64,000 nt of DNA from Bacillota bacterium (GTDB taxonomy: Bacteria > Bacillota > Bacilli > Alicyclobacillales > SLC66), in assembly GCA_021828865.1 (NCBI GenBank), contig JAJZCW010000003.1, positions 62,001 to 126,000 of the forward strand, given 5' to 3'. Both the position numbers and the translations under genes were made by a program. This document shows, in pieces, positions 28,984 to 41,594 of this stretch. The number at the start of each line of letters is the position of its first letter. Within the stretch, counting starts at the first letter, position 1. A model generated the notes under the pieces. That model had not been told where the DNA came from and did no database searches. It saw only the letters and a list, made by a program, of their open reading frames with translations.

Positions 28984-29014
28984 GGAAATTCAACTCCTTT
29001 TATAATTTTAAGGA

Positions 29015-31090
29015 TTATTCTCCTTTATTTTTTGCAATAATTTCTGCACTGACGCTCTTTGGAACTTCCTCGTAACTGTAAAACTCCATGCTGTAAGTAC
29101 CGCGTCCTTGTGTACGAGAGCGCAGGGATGTGGCGTAACCGAACATCTCTGAAAGCGGCACGAAGCCACGAATGACTTGTGCGCCCGCTCGCGCTTCCAT
29201 TCCTTCGATGCGTCCACGGCGCGAGTTGATGTCGCCCATGATATCACCCATGTACTCTTCCGGTACTGTCACTTCCACTTTCATAATCGGCTCTAGCAAA
29301 TAAGCATCGCCTTTTTGAGCACCTGCTTTAAGTGCCATCGATCCTGCAATGTGGAATGCCATTTCTGAGGAGTCAACTTCGTGGTAAGAACCATCGACAA
29401 TAGTTGCTTTCACGTCAATCATGGGATAACCAGCTATCACACCGTTTGCCATTGCCTCTTGAATACCTTCATCGACGGCCGGGACATATTCCCTTGGAAC
29501 AACGCCACCAACGATTTTATTTTCAAAGGCATAGCCAACACCGCGTTCTAATGGCTCAAATTCCACCCAAACATGACCGTATTGCCCACGTCCACCGGAC
29601 TGACGGACAAAGCGACCTTCTGCCCTGACCTTGTTACGGATGGTTTCCTTATAGGCCACTTGAGGTTTACCTACATTTGCTTCCACCTTAAACTCGCGGA
29701 ACAGGCGGTCCACGATGATCTCAAGGTGGAGTTCACCCATCCCTGCGATGATCGTTTGGCCCGTTTCCTGATTGGTAGAGGTCTTGAAGGTCGGATCCTC
29801 TTCAGAAAGTTTGTTCAAGGCAATGCCCATTTTGTCTTGGTCGGCCTTGGTTTTTGGTTCGATAGCAACGGAAATCACGGGATCAGGGAACTCCATCGAT
29901 TCGAGCACAATCGGATTTTTCTCATCACAAAGGGTATCCCCTGTGGTGGTATCCTTCAAACCTACAGCCGCAGCAATGTCTCCCGCATAAACGGAAGGAA
30001 TTTCTTCCCGGTGGTTCGCATGCATCTGCAGCACGCGCCCAATGCGTTCACGTTTGCCCTTGGTGGAGTTGAGTACGTAAGAACCGGCATTCATGACACC
30101 GGAATAGACACGGAAAAACGCCAACTTACCAACAAACGGGTCGGTCATGATCTTAAATGCTAGCGCAGAGAATGCTTCTTCGTCACTGGCAAGCCTATGC
30201 GCCTCTTCACCGTCAGGAGTTTGTCCCTTCACAGGAGGAATATCTAGCGGAGACGGTAAGTACTCCACGACTGCATCCAGCATAGGTTGAACGCCTTTAT
30301 TCCGATAAGAGGATCCTGCCATCACTGGCACCAGTTTGGAGGTGATTGTCCCCAAACGAATCGCTTTTTTCAACTCATCGTTCGTGATTTCTTCGCCTTC
30401 AAGGTACTTCATCATCAATTCTTCGTCGACTTCTGCAGCTGCTTCAATCAACTTCGTGCGATATTCCTCTACCTGTTCAAGGTATTCTTCCGGAATATCG
30501 CGAGATTCAGAAGTGGTACCCAAATCATCGGTATAAATAATCGCGCGTTGTTCCACGAGGTCGATAACGCCATAGAAGTGATCTTCCGCACCTACTGGTA
30601 CTTGGATCGCTACTGGATTGGCATGCAATTTGGTTCGGATTTGATTCACTGTCATGAAGAAATCCGCCCCGACGATGTCCATTTTATTGACATACGCCAC
30701 ACGAGGAACACCGTATTTATCAGCTTGACGCCATACTGTCTCAGACTGTGGCTCCACACCGTTTTTCGCGTCAAAAACCGCTACTGCACCATCGAGCACT
30801 CGAAGTGAACGTTCCACTTCAACAGTAAAATCGACGTGACCAGGCGTATCGATGATGTTGATCCGATGTCCCTTCCACTGTGCAGTTGTTGCCGCAGAAG
30901 TAATCGTGATTCCGCGCTCTTGCTCTTGCACCATCCAGTCCATGGTGGCTGCGCCTTCGTGGACTTCTCCGATCTTATGGACACGACCAGTGTAGAACAG
31001 GACACGTTCGGTTGTCGTTGTTTTCCCCGCGTCGATGTGTGCCATAATCCCGATGTTGCGAGTTTTCTCTAGCGGGAATTGCCTAGGCAT
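29015..31090 (-). CDS. fusA: Elongation factor G
   Basis: 691 residues, five domains. Drives translocation and, with RRF, ribosome recycling. [27 protein letters not shown] and NKMD are the GTPase motifs. Start ATG 31090 after AAGGGGG. 31 bases upstream of tuf. Confidence 0.98.
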   Translation of the reverse strand: MPRQFPLEKTRNIGIMAHIDAGKTTTTERVLFYTGRVHKIGEVHEGAATMDWMVQEQERGITITSAATTAQWKGHRINIIDTPGHVDFTVEVERSLRVLDGAVAVFDAKNGVEPQSETVWRQADKYGVPRVAYVNKMDIVGADFFMTVNQIRTKLHANPVAIQVPVGAEDHFYGVIDLVEQRAIIYTDDLGTTSESRDIPEEYLEQVEEYRTKLIEAAAEVDEELMMKYLEGEEITNDELKKAIRLGTITSKLVPVMAGSSYRNKGVQPMLDAVVEYLPSPLDIPPVKGQTPDGEEAHRLASDEEAFSALAFKIMTDPFVGKLAFFRVYSGVMNAGSYVLNSTKGKRERIGRVLQMHANHREEIPSVYAGDIAAAVGLKDTTTGDTLCDEKNPIVLESMEFPDPVISVAIEPKTKADQDKMGIALNKLSEEDPTFKTSTNQETGQTIIAGMGELHLEIIVDRLFREFKVEANVGKPQVAYKETIRNKVRAEGRFVRQSGGRGQYGHVWVEFEPLERGVGYAFENKIVGGVVPREYVPAVDEGIQEAMANGVIAGYPMIDVKATIVDGSYHEVDSSEMAFHIAGSMALKAGAQKGDAYLLEPIMKVEVTVPEEYMGDIMGDINSRRGRIEGMEARAGAQVIRGFVPLSEMFGYATSLRSRTQGRGTYSMEFYSYEEVPKSVSAEIIAKNKGE

Positions 31091-31125
31091 GAATTCATCC
31101 CCCTTCCTTTACAAATTCAAAAAAA

Positions 31126-31596
31126 CTACCAACGATAATGTGCAAATGCGCGGTTTGCTTCCGCCATACGGTGGGTTTCTTCGCGCTTTTTCACGGAACC
31201 GCCCACATTGTTGGACGCATCGATGATTTCGCCAGCAAGCCTATCGTCCATTCCTTTTTCATGGCGTTGTCTCGCATAATTGACGAGCCAGCGCACTCCA
31301 AGGGTAAAACGTCGTTCAGGGCGAACCTCAATTGGCACTTGGTAGTTCGCGCCGCCTACTCGACGGGGTTTGACCTCGAGAACCGGCATAATGTTGTTCA
31401 TTGCGGTATCAAACACTTCTTTCGGATCTTTCCCCGTACGTTCTCTCACTTTATCAAATGCGGTATACACGATTTGCTGCGCAATTCCGCGTTTGCCGTC
31501 AAGCATTACTTTATTGATTAACCGCGTCACTTCTTTGCTTGAATAAATAGGATCTTCCAGCACGTCTCTGCGCGGTACCGGACCTTTACGTGGCAT
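31126..31596 (-). CDS. rpsG: 30S ribosomal protein S7
   Basis: 156 residues; [20 protein letters not shown]-terminus and [19 protein letters not shown] block, the primary binder of the 16S 3' major domain and, in enterics, the str-operon repressor. Start ATG 31596 after GGAGG. Confidence 0.98.
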   Translation of the reverse strand: MPRKGPVPRRDVLEDPIYSSKEVTRLINKVMLDGKRGIAQQIVYTAFDKVRERTGKDPKEVFDTAMNNIMPVLEVKPRRVGGANYQVPIEVRPERRFTLGVRWLVNYARQRHEKGMDDRLAGEIIDASNNVGGSVKKREETHRMAEANRAFAHYRW

Positions 31597-31637
31597 TGGT
31601 TAGCCTCCTTTCCAATGGTTGCTCAAACTGCTTCATC

Positions 31638-32057
31638 TTACGCCTTTTTCTTCGGACGTTTTGCGCCGTATTTCGACCGAGACTGCATTCTGTCCTTGAC
31701 ACCTGCAGTATCGAGTGCACCGCGAACGATGTGATAACGAACACCTGGCAGGTCCTTCACGCGGCCACCGCGCACAAGCACCACGGAGTGCTCCTGCAGG
31801 TTGTGTCCGATTCCCGGAATGTAGGCTGTTACCTCGATACCGTTGGTTAAGCGCACACGAGCGTATTTACGAAGGGCTGAGTTTGGTTTTTTCGGCGTCA
31901 TCGTCCCCACGCGCGTGCACACGCCGCGTTTTTGTGGCGACGGCAGATCGGTCTGCTCTTTTTGGTAACTGTTGTACCCCTTTTGCAAAGCCGGCGCCTT
32001 TGATTTTTCTTCCATAGCCATGCGGCCCTTGCGAACGAGTTGATTGATCGTCGGCAT
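31638..32057 (-). CDS. rpsL: 30S ribosomal protein S12
   Basis: 139 residues. The two loops where streptomycin-resistance changes occur, [11 protein letters not shown] and [13 protein letters not shown], carry the ordinary lysines, so nothing in this gene suggests streptomycin resistance. Start ATG 32057 after AAGGAGGTG. The 128-base gap to rplGB contains a hairpin CACTTTT / AAAAGTG (32116-32137) of unknown role. Confidence 0.98.
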   Translation of the reverse strand: MPTINQLVRKGRMAMEEKSKAPALQKGYNSYQKEQTDLPSPQKRGVCTRVGTMTPKKPNSALRKYARVRLTNGIEVTAYIPGIGHNLQEHSVVLVRGGRVKDLPGVRYHIVRGALDTAGVKDRMQSRSKYGAKRPKKKA

Positions 32058-32185
32058 GATTACACCTCCTTTACTTCTTGGCAGCCTTTTTTCAAGGCCA
32101 CTGATCCTGGTGGTTCACTTTTGGATAAAGAAAAGTGTCATTCCGACAGTTTCATGCAAACGGATCGGAACCCCAGACTTCTTAA

Positions 32186-32431
32186 TCAACGGATTAGTCC
32201 TACGGCAGAAGCCCCCACGGACAATCCGCAGGCTTTCCCAAGTAACGATTGACTGTCCACATGTGAGACGGGAATACCTATATTGTGGCATGCCACTATG
32301 ACTGGCTGAACCACTCTACTATCCGCATCGTCCGCCACATACACTTCAGTCAGTTCGTCTTTCTGTAATGCGCGCATCGTCGCGGAGGCACCTACTGTAC
32401 GCTTCTTGTGAGCTTTCACCCGTTCGTACAA
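32186..32431 (-). CDS. rplGB: L7Ae-family RNA-binding protein (YbxF/L7Ae-like)
   Basis: 81 residues matching the small L7Ae/L30e/S12e fold: YERVKAHKKRTVGASAT … VYVADDADSRVV … GKACGLSVGASAV. Bacillus YbxF binds kink-turn RNA. The start is TTG 32431 seven bases after GGAGG, giving a length equal to YbxF (about 82 aa); the longer frame to 32449 covers the ribosome site. First gene of the unit rplGB-rpsL-rpsG-fusA-tuf. Confidence 0.93.
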   Translation of the reverse strand: MYERVKAHKKRTVGASATMRALQKDELTEVYVADDADSRVVQPVIVACHNIGIPVSHVDSQSLLGKACGLSVGASAVGLIR

Positions 32432-32471
32432 TGGTCTTCCTCCCTGCACACGCTCATAGGCGCACTTGTGA

Positions 32472-32501
32472 ATATTACCACCGCTTATCCTGCCATGTCA
32501 A
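32472..32501 (-). promoter_or_regulatory. Promoter of rplGB-rpsL-rpsG-fusA-tuf
   Basis: Consensus -35 TTGACA (32496-32501), 18-bp spacer, -10 TAATAT (32472-32477), directly downstream of the rpoC terminator. Confidence 0.72.
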
Positions 32502-32518
32502 GTCGTAATCACCCATTT

Positions 32519-32552
32519 AAAAACCGGATGCGCACTTTATTATGCGCATCCG
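32519..32552 (-). terminator. Terminator of rpoB-rpoC
   Basis: Perfect 10-bp stem CGGATGCGCA / TGCGCATCCG with an eight-base A/T loop and UUUUU tail, 15 bases after the rpoC stop. Confidence 0.93.
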
Positions 32553-32566
32553 ATCCTTAATATCGA

Positions 32567-35500
32567 TTATTCTCCGTCTACGCCGACAACCTCGAGATGT
32601 GTATTGTCGTCCTCTGTTCGAGTGCTATCTGTTTCGCCGGCATCTAAATCAAGCACATCAATGTTGCGGTATCGGGACATGCCTGTACCCGCGGGAATCA
32701 GTTTCCCGATGATGACGTTCTCCTTGAGCCCGATCAGCCGGTCCACTTTTCCTTTAATCGCTGCCTCTGTCAGGACGCGTGTCGTTTCTTGGAACGAGGC
32801 CGCGGATAAGAATGAATCTGTTTCGAGTGAAGCTTTCGTGATTCCGAGAAGGGCCGCTCTTGCAACTGCTGGTTCTCCGCCGGACAAAAGTGCTTTGCGA
32901 TTCGCTTCTTCAAATTCAAATAGGTCAGCATAGGTACCTGGCAAGAGATCCGTAGTACCACTGTCTGCAATGCGAACCTTTCTCATCATCTGACGAATCA
33001 TGACCTCAACGTGTTTGTCGTTGATGTCCACACCCTGAATCCGGTACACTCGTTGCACTTCACGCAGTAAATAATTCTGGACGCCGCGAAGGCCTTTGAC
33101 GCGAAGCAACTCTTTGGGATCAACAGATCCTTCTGTCAATTCGTCGCCCGCTTCCACTTCCATGCCTACTTCGACGCGTAACCGTGAACCAAATGGAACG
33201 GTATAGACTTTGGTTTCGGTCTCGCCTGTCACTTCGATCTCGCGTTTTTCTTTCACTTCACGAATTTCTGTGATTTTCCCTGCAACCTCAGTGATCATCG
33301 CTTGCCCCTTCGGATTGCGGGCTTCAAAAAGCTCCTGAATCCGAGGCAAACCTTGAGTGATGTCATCTCCTGCAACGCCGCCAGTGTGGAACGTCCGCAT
33401 GGTGAGCTGAGTACCCGGTTCACCGATGGATTGAGCGGCGATGATACCAACTGCTTCACCGATTTCCACCATCTTGCCTGTGGCCAAGTTCCGACCATAG
33501 CAACGAATACAGACCCCATGACGTGCGCGACAGCTTAGTACAGAGCGTATTGCCACTTTCTTGACCCCAGCTTCAATGATGTTTCTTGCCATCGTATCGT
33601 CGATCAGCTGATTTTTATTGACTAACACTTCGCCAGTTTCCGGGTGCTTGACTGTTTCAAAAGCAACCCGACCTGTGATGCGGTCATACAATTCTTCGAT
33701 GATTTCTTTGCCATCCCGCATTTGATCCACGGTAATGCCGCGATCCGTACCACAATCTTCGATCCTCACGATGGTATCTTGCGCCACGTCCACAAGTCGT
33801 CTCGTCAGATAGCCCGAGTCAGCCGTTCGCAGTGCGGTATCAGCAAGCCCTTTTCGTGCTCCGTGCGTGGAAATAAAGTACTCGAGCACAGAGAGACCTT
33901 CGCGGAAATTCGACTTAATCGGCAACTCGATGATACGACCTGCCGGGTTGGCCATCAGTCCGCGCATACCTGCGAGCTGCGTGATCTGGGAGACCGAACC
34001 ACGGGCCCCGGAATTGGCCATCATATAAATGGGATTGAATCGATCGAGCGATCCCATGAGCGTATTGGTCAGTTCATCTTTCGCATTACTCCAGATACTG
34101 ATAAACCGGTTATAACGTTCCTCTTCCGTAATCAAACCGCGACGATACTGGGCAAGCACTTTATCTTCCTGTTTCTCTGCTTCCGCAAGGATTTTCTCCT
34201 TTTGCTCAGGAACATAAATATCCGCCACAGAGATCGTGATACCCGCCTTCGTAGAATACGAAAAGCCAAGGCGCTTCACACGGTCGAGGATTTCCGCAGT
34301 CTGCGTAGTGCCATAGCGGTCGAAACACTCCCCAATGATGGAACCAAGGAACGACTTAACCACGGCACCTTTTTGCGGGAGCTTCTGGATTGCATCGCGC
34401 ACATGAGCGCCTTTATCGAATAAAAAGTAATCATCTGGCGTACCGTGCAGCAAATTGTTGCGATCCGCCACGTTAATATAAGGAAAATCAGCCGGAAAAA
34501 TTTCGTTAAACAGTATTTTCCCTGGCGTGGTGATAATTAGCGCTTCCTGTTGCGCTGGCGTAAAGGAAGTTTTGTTAAGCGTCCGTGCCGGTATGGCAAT
34601 TCGGGAATGCAGAGACACTTGATTATAGTGATATGCAATAAAAACTTCTTCCGGCGTGCTGAAAATTAGTCCTTCACCGGGTTCATTTTCTTTTTCAATC
34701 GTTAGATAATAAGATCCAAGCACCATGTCCTGCGTCGGGGTGACCACAGGTTTGCCGTCTTTCGGGTTCAATATGTTATGTGCTGCAAGCATCAACAGTC
34801 TTGCTTCCGCCTGTGCTTCGGCAGAAAGCGGGACGTGCACGGCCATTTGGTCGCCATCAAAGTCCGCATTGTACGCTGTACACACGAGCGGGTGCAACTT
34901 AATGGCTCGACCAGCAACGAGTATCGGCTCAAACGCCTGAATGCCGAGACGGTGCAAAGTCGGGGCACGGTTCAAAAGCACCGGGTGCTCCGTGATTACC
35001 TGCTCCAGGACATCCCACACATCAGAAGAAACGCGCTCCACTTTGCGCTTAGCGCTCTTAATGTTGTGTGCATAACCTTGAGCAACTAGCTCTTTCATGA
35101 CAAATGGCTTGAATAGTTCAAGCGCCATTTCTTTAGGCAATCCGCACTGATACATTTTGAGTTCCGGACCCACCACGATTACCGAACGTCCAGAGTAGTC
35201 AACGCGCTTGCCAAGCAAATTCTGACGAAAACGACCTTGTTTCCCTTTTAGCATATGGGATAGCGATTTGAGCGGGCGATTGCCAGGTCCTGTAACAGGA
35301 CGTCCGCGGCGACCGTTGTCTATAAGCGCATCCACTGCTTCTTGTAGCATCCGTTTTTCATTTTGTACGATGATGTCCGGTGCGCCAAGGTCGAGCAACC
35401 GCTTCAAACGGTTGTTGCGGTTGATTACCCGACGGTACAAGTCATTCAGGTCCGAGGTGGCAAAACGACCACCATCAAGCTGAACCATTGGGCGCAGATC

Positions 35501-36208
35501 TGGAGGAATCACCGGTAGCACATCGAGAATCATCCAACTAGGATGATTACCGGATTGCTTGAATGCATCCAGCACTTCGAGACGCTTGATGGCGCGGTTT
35601 CTGCGCTGGCCTTGAACCGACTTCAATTCTTCGCGAAGGGTTTCAATTTCGCGATCAAGATCGATGTCAAGCAACAATTTTTTAATCGATTCCGCACCCA
35701 TGCCCGCTTCAAAGGCTAGGCCGTATTTTTCACGATAGCTGCGATACTCTTTTTCAGAGAGTAATTGTTTTTTCTCAAGCGGCGTATCGCCAGGTTCGGT
35801 CACCACATAAGAAGCAAAGTAGATGACTTCTTCGAGCGATCGCGGTGACATATCGAGCACCAGTCCCATACGGCTTGGGATACCCTTGAAATACCAGATA
35901 TGCGATACGGGGGCAGCAAGTTCAATATGCCCCATCCGTTCCCGCCTCACTTTGGAACGAGTAACCTCCACACCACAGCGGTCACACACTACGCCTTTGT
36001 ACCGGACGCGTTTATACTTACCGCAGTGACATTCCCAGTCACGGGTAGGACCAAAGATCTTCTCGCAGAAGAGTCCTTCTTTTTCGGGTTTTAGCGTACG
36101 ATAGTTAATCGTTTCCGGTTTTTTTACTTCTCCATGCGACCACGAACGAATCATTTCCGGTGAAGCCAACCCGATTTTCATAAATTCAAAGTTATTCACG
36201 TCAAGCAT
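32567..36208 (-). CDS. rpoC: RNA polymerase beta' subunit
   Basis: 1213 residues. N-terminal zinc ribbon CHCGKYKRV … CDRCG, the catalytic magnesium loop [12 protein letters not shown], the bridge-helix/trigger-loop region ([16 protein letters not shown]) and a second cysteine cluster near residue 890 ([14 protein letters not shown]). Length is like Bacillus RpoC, without large insertions. Start ATG 36208 after GGAGGG, 49 bases after rpoB. Confidence 0.99.
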   Translation of the reverse strand: MLDVNNFEFMKIGLASPEMIRSWSHGEVKKPETINYRTLKPEKEGLFCEKIFGPTRDWECHCGKYKRVRYKGVVCDRCGVEVTRSKVRRERMGHIELAAPVSHIWYFKGIPSRMGLVLDMSPRSLEEVIYFASYVVTEPGDTPLEKKQLLSEKEYRSYREKYGLAFEAGMGAESIKKLLLDIDLDREIETLREELKSVQGQRRNRAIKRLEVLDAFKQSGNHPSWMILDVLPVIPPDLRPMVQLDGGRFATSDLNDLYRRVINRNNRLKRLLDLGAPDIIVQNEKRMLQEAVDALIDNGRRGRPVTGPGNRPLKSLSHMLKGKQGRFRQNLLGKRVDYSGRSVIVVGPELKMYQCGLPKEMALELFKPFVMKELVAQGYAHNIKSAKRKVERVSSDVWDVLEQVITEHPVLLNRAPTLHRLGIQAFEPILVAGRAIKLHPLVCTAYNADFDGDQMAVHVPLSAEAQAEARLLMLAAHNILNPKDGKPVVTPTQDMVLGSYYLTIEKENEPGEGLIFSTPEEVFIAYHYNQVSLHSRIAIPARTLNKTSFTPAQQEALIITTPGKILFNEIFPADFPYINVADRNNLLHGTPDDYFLFDKGAHVRDAIQKLPQKGAVVKSFLGSIIGECFDRYGTTQTAEILDRVKRLGFSYSTKAGITISVADIYVPEQKEKILAEAEKQEDKVLAQYRRGLITEEERYNRFISIWSNAKDELTNTLMGSLDRFNPIYMMANSGARGSVSQITQLAGMRGLMANPAGRIIELPIKSNFREGLSVLEYFISTHGARKGLADTALRTADSGYLTRRLVDVAQDTIVRIEDCGTDRGITVDQMRDGKEIIEELYDRITGRVAFETVKHPETGEVLVNKNQLIDDTMARNIIEAGVKKVAIRSVLSCRARHGVCIRCYGRNLATGKMVEIGEAVGIIAAQSIGEPGTQLTMRTFHTGGVAGDDITQGLPRIQELFEARNPKGQAMITEVAGKITEIREVKEKREIEVTGETETKVYTVPFGSRLRVEVGMEVEAGDELTEGSVDPKELLRVKGLRGVQNYLLREVQRVYRIQGVDINDKHVEVMIRQMMRKVRIADSGTTDLLPGTYADLFEFEEANRKALLSGGEPAVARAALLGITKASLETDSFLSAASFQETTRVLTEAAIKGKVDRLIGLKENVIIGKLIPAGTGMSRYRNIDVLDLDAGETDSTRTEDDNTHLEVVGVDGE

Positions 36209-36257
36209 GGGGGTCCCTCCTTCAATTGATCAGGTTCCTTACACCGCTTGCACGAGA

Positions 36258-39200
36258 TTAATCGTCCCCGATTTCCCGCATTTCTAGACTGAAACTCAAC
36301 TTATCTCTCACGTCGTCATCATCGTCTGATTCTTTCATCGTGATCTCGCGCTCATCTTCAGCCAAAATCTTCACATCAAGCCCCAAGCTCTGCAGTTCCT
36401 TGATCAGCACCTTAAATGACTCCGGAACACCGGGCTCCGGAACATTTTCGCCTTTGACAATTGCTTCGTAGGTCTTGACTCGTCCCACCACATCGTCCGA
36501 TTTGACAGTGAGGATTTCTTGGAGCGTATAGGCGGAACCATAGGCTTCGAGTGCCCATACTTCCATCTCCCCAAAGCGTTGACCGCCAAACTGGGCTTTA
36601 CCGCCAAGCGGCTGTTGAGTAACGAGTGAATAAGGTCCAGTCGAACGGGCATGAATCTTGTCGTCGACAAGGTGAGCAAGTTTTAACATGTACACATATC
36701 CCACTGTGACCCGACCATCAAACCGTTCGCCGGAGCGCCCATCATATAGCACCGTCTTACCATCTCTGGCCAGACCCGCTTCTTCCAGCGCGTCAAACAC
36801 ATCTGACTCGTGAGCACCGTCAAATACCGGTGTTGCCACGTGTATGCCAAGCGCATGAGCCGCCATCCCCAAATGGGTTTCCAATACTTGACCGATGTTC
36901 ATCCGCGATGGCACACCAAGCGGATTCAACACGATTTGAACAGGGGTCCCATCAGGTAGAAACGGCATATCTTCAATCGGCATGATGCGGGCAACGACAC
37001 CCTTATTCCCATGGCGACCGGCCATTTTATCGCCTTCAGAAATTTTGCGTTTTTGTGCCACATATACGCGAACTAACTCGTTGACACCAGGCGGCAATTC
37101 GTCGCCGTTTTCGCGGGTAAATACCTTCACATCGACCACGATACCGGCACCACCGTTTGGCACGCGTAGTGAGGTGTCGCGAACTTCACGAGCTTTTTCT
37201 CCAAAAATGGCATGGAGTAATCGCTCTTCCGCTGTCAGTTCGGTCATTCCTTTTGGCGTGACTTTCCCGACGAGAATATCCCCTGCGACAATTTCCGCCC
37301 CAATGCGGATGATACCCCGATCGTCCAAATTGCGGAGCGCTTCTTCCCCAACATTGGGAATATCTCGCGTAATCTCCTCCGGTCCAAGCTTCGTATCGCG
37401 CGCCTCACACTCATATTCTTCAATGTGAATAGAGGTATAAATATCTTCCTTCACGACATCTTCACTGAGCAAAATAGCGTCTTCGTAGTTGTACCCTTCC
37501 CACGTCATAAACGCGACAAGAACGTTGCGTCCAAGTGCCAATTCCCCTTGTTCGGTGGCTGGACCATCAGCGATGATATCGCCTTTTTTCACCACATCGC
37601 CTTTTCTCACCAAAGGGCGCTGATTGATGCATGTCCCTTGGTTGGAGCGGACGAACTTTGCCACTTTGTAACGCTCGATGTCACCTTTGACGAGTTTCCC
37701 GTCCACTGTGCCTTCGACGCGAACCTGGATCTCCGAAGCGGTAACGCGTTCTACTACGCCATCGTGTTTAGCCACAATCGCGACTCCAGAGTCTTTTGCT
37801 GCCTTGTATTCCATCCCAGTGCCGACTAGCGGCGCTTCTGTTACGAGAAGAGGCACTGCCTGACGCTGCATGTTCGATCCCATCAACGCACGGTTGGCAT
37901 CGTCGTTTTCCAAAAATGGAATCATCGCCGTCGCTACAGACACCACTTGTTTGGGAGAAACATCGATGTAATCAACCCGCTCTGCGGGCATGGACAAGAT
38001 TTCGTCTTTGTAGCGGACAATTTGTTCCGGTTCTGCGAACCTGTTGTTCTCTTCAAGCTTGACACTGGCCTGGCCGAGAATATAGTTGTCTTCTTCGTCA
38101 GCAGTCAGATAATCAATATGCTCCGTGACCATGGTAGTATCCGGATCCACTCTTCGATAAGGAGTTTCAATAAAACCAAATTCATTAACACGGGCATAGG
38201 TAGATAAACTATTGATAAGTCCAATGTTCGGACCTTCTGGCGTTTCAATCGGACAAATGCGACCATAGTGGGAGTGGTGCACATCTCTCACTTCAAACCC
38301 GGCCCGTTCCCTCGTCAGTCCGCCTGGTCCAAGTGCTGACAGCCTGCGCTTATGCGTAAGTTCTGCAAGTGGATTGGTTTGGTCCATAAATTGCGACAAC
38401 TGGCTAGATCCAAAGAACTCCTTAATCGCCGCAATGACAGGACGAATGTTAATGAGTCCTTGCGGGGTAATGGCATTAGCGTCCTGAATGGACATGCGTT
38501 CCCTGACCACCCGTTCCATCCGGGAGAGGCCAATTCGAAACTGGTTTTGCAACAGTTCACCAACTGAACGCAATCGGCGATTGCCCAAATGGTCAATATC
38601 GTCTGTGATACCCACGCCGTGCAACAAATTCAGAAAATAACTGATGGAAGCCATAATATCGGCAGGCAAAATGTGTTTGACGTTCTTGTCAATTCCGCCA
38701 TTTCCGATCACCTTGATCGGTTTGCCTTCTTCCTTTTGGCTGTAAATCAGTATTTCCTGGACATGGATAGCAGGATCGTCAATCAGACCCGCATTAGAAC
38801 GATACGTATGCGAGTTCAAGTTTTGTTCCAAATAGGGAATCAACTTGTCCAGCAAGCGACGGTCAATCAATTGACCAGTTTCCCCAATCACCTCGCCTGT
38901 TTCAGAATCCACCAACGTCTCCGCAAGACGCTGATTCAACAAGCGGTTCTTAAAATGTAGTTTTTTATTAATCTTATAGCGGCCCACTGCCGCAAGGTCA
39001 TAGCGTTTGGGATCAAAAAATCGAGATGACAAAAGATTCCTGGCATTTTCGATGGTAGGTGGTTCACCGGGGCGCAAGCGTTCGTAGATTTCAATCAGCG
39101 CACGCTCCGTCGAATCGGTGTTATCTTTTTCAAGTGTGTTGCGAAGGTACTCGTCTTCGCCAAATAACGACAGAATCTCCGCATCGGTCGAAAATCCTAG

Positions 39201-39800
39201 CGCCCGAAGCAATACGGTCACAGGAATTTTCCTCGTGCGGTCTATGCGCACATAGATGATATCCTTGGCGTCAGTCTCCAGTTCGAGCCATGCGCCGCGA
39301 TTCGGAATGACAGTGGCACTAAAAGTTTGCTTGCCATTTTTATCGATCTTCGTGTTAAAGTAAACACTAGGAGAACGCACCAACTGGCTGACGATTACGC
39401 GCTCTGCTCCATTGATGATAAATGTTCCTGTCTCCGTCATGAGCGGGAAGTCGCCCATAAATACTTCCTGTTCCTTGACTTCTCCAGTGTCCTTGTTGAT
39501 CAGGCGCACCTTCACTCGAAGCGGCGCAGCAAAAGTAACATCCCGTTCCTTGGATTCATCGACATCGTATTTGGGTTCACCCAAACTGTAATCAATGAAT
39601 TCAAGCACCAAATTACCAGTAAAGTCCTGAATCGGCGAAATGTCGGCAAACAGTTCGCGCAAGCCTTCCTGCAAAAACCATTCGTAGGATTTTTGCTGAA
39701 TTTCAATCAAATTCGGTAATTCCAGTACTTCTGAAACGCGGGAGTACGTTCGGCGAACTCTGCGGCCATACCTTTCCACGTGTCCCTGCAAATCGGTCAC
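36258..39800 (-). CDS. rpoB: RNA polymerase beta subunit
   Basis: 1180 residues. The rifampicin region [20 protein letters not shown] followed by RLSALGP shows the ordinary Asp, His and Ser at the main resistance positions. The C-terminus ends in an acidic tail, as in Bacillus. The start is GTG 39800; a TTG three codons later is better spaced from GAGGGGTGA and is the alternative. Followed by rpoC with which it shares the promoter at 39970. Confidence 0.99.
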   Translation of the reverse strand: MTDLQGHVERYGRRVRRTYSRVSEVLELPNLIEIQQKSYEWFLQEGLRELFADISPIQDFTGNLVLEFIDYSLGEPKYDVDESKERDVTFAAPLRVKVRLINKDTGEVKEQEVFMGDFPLMTETGTFIINGAERVIVSQLVRSPSVYFNTKIDKNGKQTFSATVIPNRGAWLELETDAKDIIYVRIDRTRKIPVTVLLRALGFSTDAEILSLFGEDEYLRNTLEKDNTDSTERALIEIYERLRPGEPPTIENARNLLSSRFFDPKRYDLAAVGRYKINKKLHFKNRLLNQRLAETLVDSETGEVIGETGQLIDRRLLDKLIPYLEQNLNSHTYRSNAGLIDDPAIHVQEILIYSQKEEGKPIKVIGNGGIDKNVKHILPADIMASISYFLNLLHGVGITDDIDHLGNRRLRSVGELLQNQFRIGLSRMERVVRERMSIQDANAITPQGLINIRPVIAAIKEFFGSSQLSQFMDQTNPLAELTHKRRLSALGPGGLTRERAGFEVRDVHHSHYGRICPIETPEGPNIGLINSLSTYARVNEFGFIETPYRRVDPDTTMVTEHIDYLTADEEDNYILGQASVKLEENNRFAEPEQIVRYKDEILSMPAERVDYIDVSPKQVVSVATAMIPFLENDDANRALMGSNMQRQAVPLLVTEAPLVGTGMEYKAAKDSGVAIVAKHDGVVERVTASEIQVRVEGTVDGKLVKGDIERYKVAKFVRSNQGTCINQRPLVRKGDVVKKGDIIADGPATEQGELALGRNVLVAFMTWEGYNYEDAILLSEDVVKEDIYTSIHIEEYECEARDTKLGPEEITRDIPNVGEEALRNLDDRGIIRIGAEIVAGDILVGKVTPKGMTELTAEERLLHAIFGEKAREVRDTSLRVPNGGAGIVVDVKVFTRENGDELPPGVNELVRVYVAQKRKISEGDKMAGRHGNKGVVARIMPIEDMPFLPDGTPVQIVLNPLGVPSRMNIGQVLETHLGMAAHALGIHVATPVFDGAHESDVFDALEEAGLARDGKTVLYDGRSGERFDGRVTVGYVYMLKLAHLVDDKIHARSTGPYSLVTQQPLGGKAQFGGQRFGEMEVWALEAYGSAYTLQEILTVKSDDVVGRVKTYEAIVKGENVPEPGVPESFKVLIKELQSLGLDVKILAEDEREITMKESDDDDDVRDKLSFSLEMREIGDD

Positions 39801-39969
39801 CCCTCATACCATATCGCTGCCTATCCAAAAAGAAAACGAAGACAAACGAACCCACTTAGAGCTCATTTCTCCTCTAAAAATAACACACAATATCCTTTTA
39901 TTGCCATATGAAAGGCGAAATATTCATCCGTGGAGCCTATACCCCCAAATTAATCTTTCGCATTTTATT

Positions 39970-39998
39970 ACAATAACACGCAAAGAATGGAACGTCAA
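39970..39998 (-). promoter_or_regulatory. Promoter of rpoB-rpoC
   Basis: -35 TTGACG (39993-39998, over the stop codon of the upstream methyltransferase gene), 17-bp spacer, -10 TATTGT (39970-39975). A leader of about 160 bases precedes rpoB; no riboswitch-like structure was recognised in it. Confidence 0.55.
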
Positions 39999-40612
39999 TC
40001 GAAACTATTCTTTTTTTTACAAGCATACACTCGATAGCCTTTGTCTCTTGCCATTAGCAGCACATCAAATCCCAGTTCTGCTAACCGCTTTTCACTGGAT
40101 GCGGCACCTTGCTTTTTCTGTATCACCACATAGAGGACGCCATTTTCCCGCAAGCGACTCTTGGCTTCCTCATAAAGGTCAAAGACCACCGACTTACCCG
40201 CGCGAATCGGAGGATTCAGTGCGATTGCATCAAATCGAAGATCGTTCGGGAGCACACTACATCCATCACTTTGTAATATTTGCATCCGGGTGTCCACATG
40301 GTTCAATTTAGCATTATGACGTGCAAGCTCGACGGCTCTCGCATTGATATCGACCATCCACACGAATAAATCGGACATGGAAACCGCCAGCCCAATGCCC
40401 ACCGCCCCATATCCGCAACCGAGATCAAGCAGCATCCCACCACTCTGCGCAGGGATGCTCTCCACTAGGAGTCTTGACCCCTCGTCTACTTCTTTCCGGC
40501 TAAACACACCATGATCCGTTTGGAACAAAAGTTCGTTTCCACGGAGGTGAGCATGAAAGGAGCTTGGCTCAGAAAGACTGGTTGGCGCTTTGCTGTAGTA
40601 GTGTTCGTTCAT
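39995..40612 (-). CDS. RsmC/YbxB-type class I methyltransferase
   Basis: 205 residues. Rossmann motif I LLDLGCGYGAVGIGLA (about 61-76) and the N6/N2-methyltransferase motif ALNPPIRAGK (about 131-140) identify an RsmC-like 16S rRNA guanine-N2 methyltransferase, YbxB in Bacillus, which also lies between rplL and rpoB. Start ATG 40612 after GGTGATAAG. The exact target base is inferred from family, not seen. Confidence 0.9.
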   Translation of the reverse strand: MNEHYYSKAPTSLSEPSSFHAHLRGNELLFQTDHGVFSRKEVDEGSRLLVESIPAQSGGMLLDLGCGYGAVGIGLAVSMSDLFVWMVDINARAVELARHNAKLNHVDTRMQILQSDGCSVLPNDLRFDAIALNPPIRAGKSVVFDLYEEAKSRLRENGVLYVVIQKKQGAASSEKRLAELGFDVLLMARDKGYRVYACKKKNSFD

Positions 40613-40627
40613 TGCTTATCACCGTCA

Positions 40628-40660
40628 CAAAAGGGAGGGGCCCACTTGAGCCACCTCCCC
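40628..40660 (-). terminator. Terminator after rplL
   Basis: GGGAGG / CCTCCC stem extended by further G-C pairs, then UUUU on the minus strand; 20 bases past rplL, before the methyltransferase gene. Confidence 0.7.
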
Positions 40661-40679
40661 GAAGTTTGTCACCATTTAA

Positions 40680-41051
40680 CTACTTAATTTCCACTTCGCC
40701 GCCAGCTTCTGCGATTTTCGCTTTGATGCCTTCGGCATCTTCTTTGCTGACTTTTTCTTTTAACGGTTTCGGAACGTTGTCAACGAGTTCTTTGGCTTCT
40801 TTCAAGCCGAGACCGGTGATTTCGCGAACCACTTTGATGACGTTGATTTTGGAAGCACCAGCGCTAGTCAGCACCACGTCAAATTCGGTTTGTTCCACTT
40901 CTTCGGCTGCGCCCGCGCCCGCGCCGCCACCCATGATGGCTACGGGAGCTGCGGCTGTAACACCAAACTCTTCCTCGATGGCTTTCACCAAATCATTCAG
41001 TTCCAGTACAGTCATGCCTTTAATGGCTTCAATAAATTCTTCTTTTGTCAT
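40680..41051 (-). CDS. rplL: 50S ribosomal protein L7/L12
   Basis: 123 residues: N-terminal dimerisation helices, Ala/Gly-rich hinge ([14 protein letters not shown]), and the C-terminal factor-binding domain [23 protein letters not shown]. Start ATG 41051 after GGGAGG. Confidence 0.98.
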   Translation of the reverse strand: MTKEEFIEAIKGMTVLELNDLVKAIEEEFGVTAAAPVAIMGGGAGAGAAEEVEQTEFDVVLTSAGASKINVIKVVREITGLGLKEAKELVDNVPKPLKEKVSKEDAEGIKAKIAEAGGEVEIK

Positions 41052-41077
41052 TATTAATAACCTCCCATTCTAATCGA

Positions 41078-41578
41078 TTACGAAGCGCTACCCGCTTCTT
41101 TTTGTTCTGCGATCTGTTTCGTCGCGTAAGCCAAGTTGCGAAGCGGAGCTTGCAAGACGCTAAGCAACATGGAAAGGAGCCCTTCGCGCGATGGCAGATT
41201 GGCAAGTTCTTTAATGCCTTCCGCATCCACGAGTTTTCCTTCTACAATGCCACCCTTGATCTCGAGCGCTTTCGCTTTCACCGCGAAATCATTGAGGATC
41301 TTCGCTGGTTTGACTGCATCCTCAATACCAAACGCAATCGCAGTTGGCCCTTTCAGGAATTCGTCGAGTTCAGAGACGTTCGACTTTGCGGTAGCAAGAC
41401 GTGTCAGCGTATTTTTCAGCACGCGGTATTCGATACCCGCTTCGCGCAGTTGTTTACGCAGTTCAGTCACTTCCGCCACGGTGAGACCGCGGTAGTCGGT
41501 GACAATCGCGCTTTTGCTTTGGCTGAGTTTCCCCGCTACTTCTTCCACTAAAGCCGCTTTTTCTTCACGCACACCCAT
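41078..41578 (-). CDS. rplJ: 50S ribosomal protein L10
   Basis: 166 residues; base of the L7/L12 stalk. [23 protein letters not shown] is the rRNA-binding block. Start ATG 41578 after AAGGGGGTG. Preceded by the L10 leader, through which L10(L12) complexes repress synthesis of this pair in related bacteria. Confidence 0.98.
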   Translation of the reverse strand: MGVREEKAALVEEVAGKLSQSKSAIVTDYRGLTVAEVTELRKQLREAGIEYRVLKNTLTRLATAKSNVSELDEFLKGPTAIAFGIEDAVKPAKILNDFAVKAKALEIKGGIVEGKLVDAEGIKELANLPSREGLLSMLLSVLQAPLRNLAYATKQIAEQKEAGSAS

Positions 41579-41594
41579 TGGTACACCCCCTTAC

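Noticed and set aside
33644-34423. 259-codon open frame on the plus strand
   Set aside because: It lies wholly antisense to rpoC, has no ribosome site, and its His/Arg-rich translation looks like a codon shadow.
39801-39994. A possible riboswitch or small gene in the rpoB leader
   Set aside because: Only a promoter could be recognised; no conserved RNA core and no coding frame with a ribosome site.
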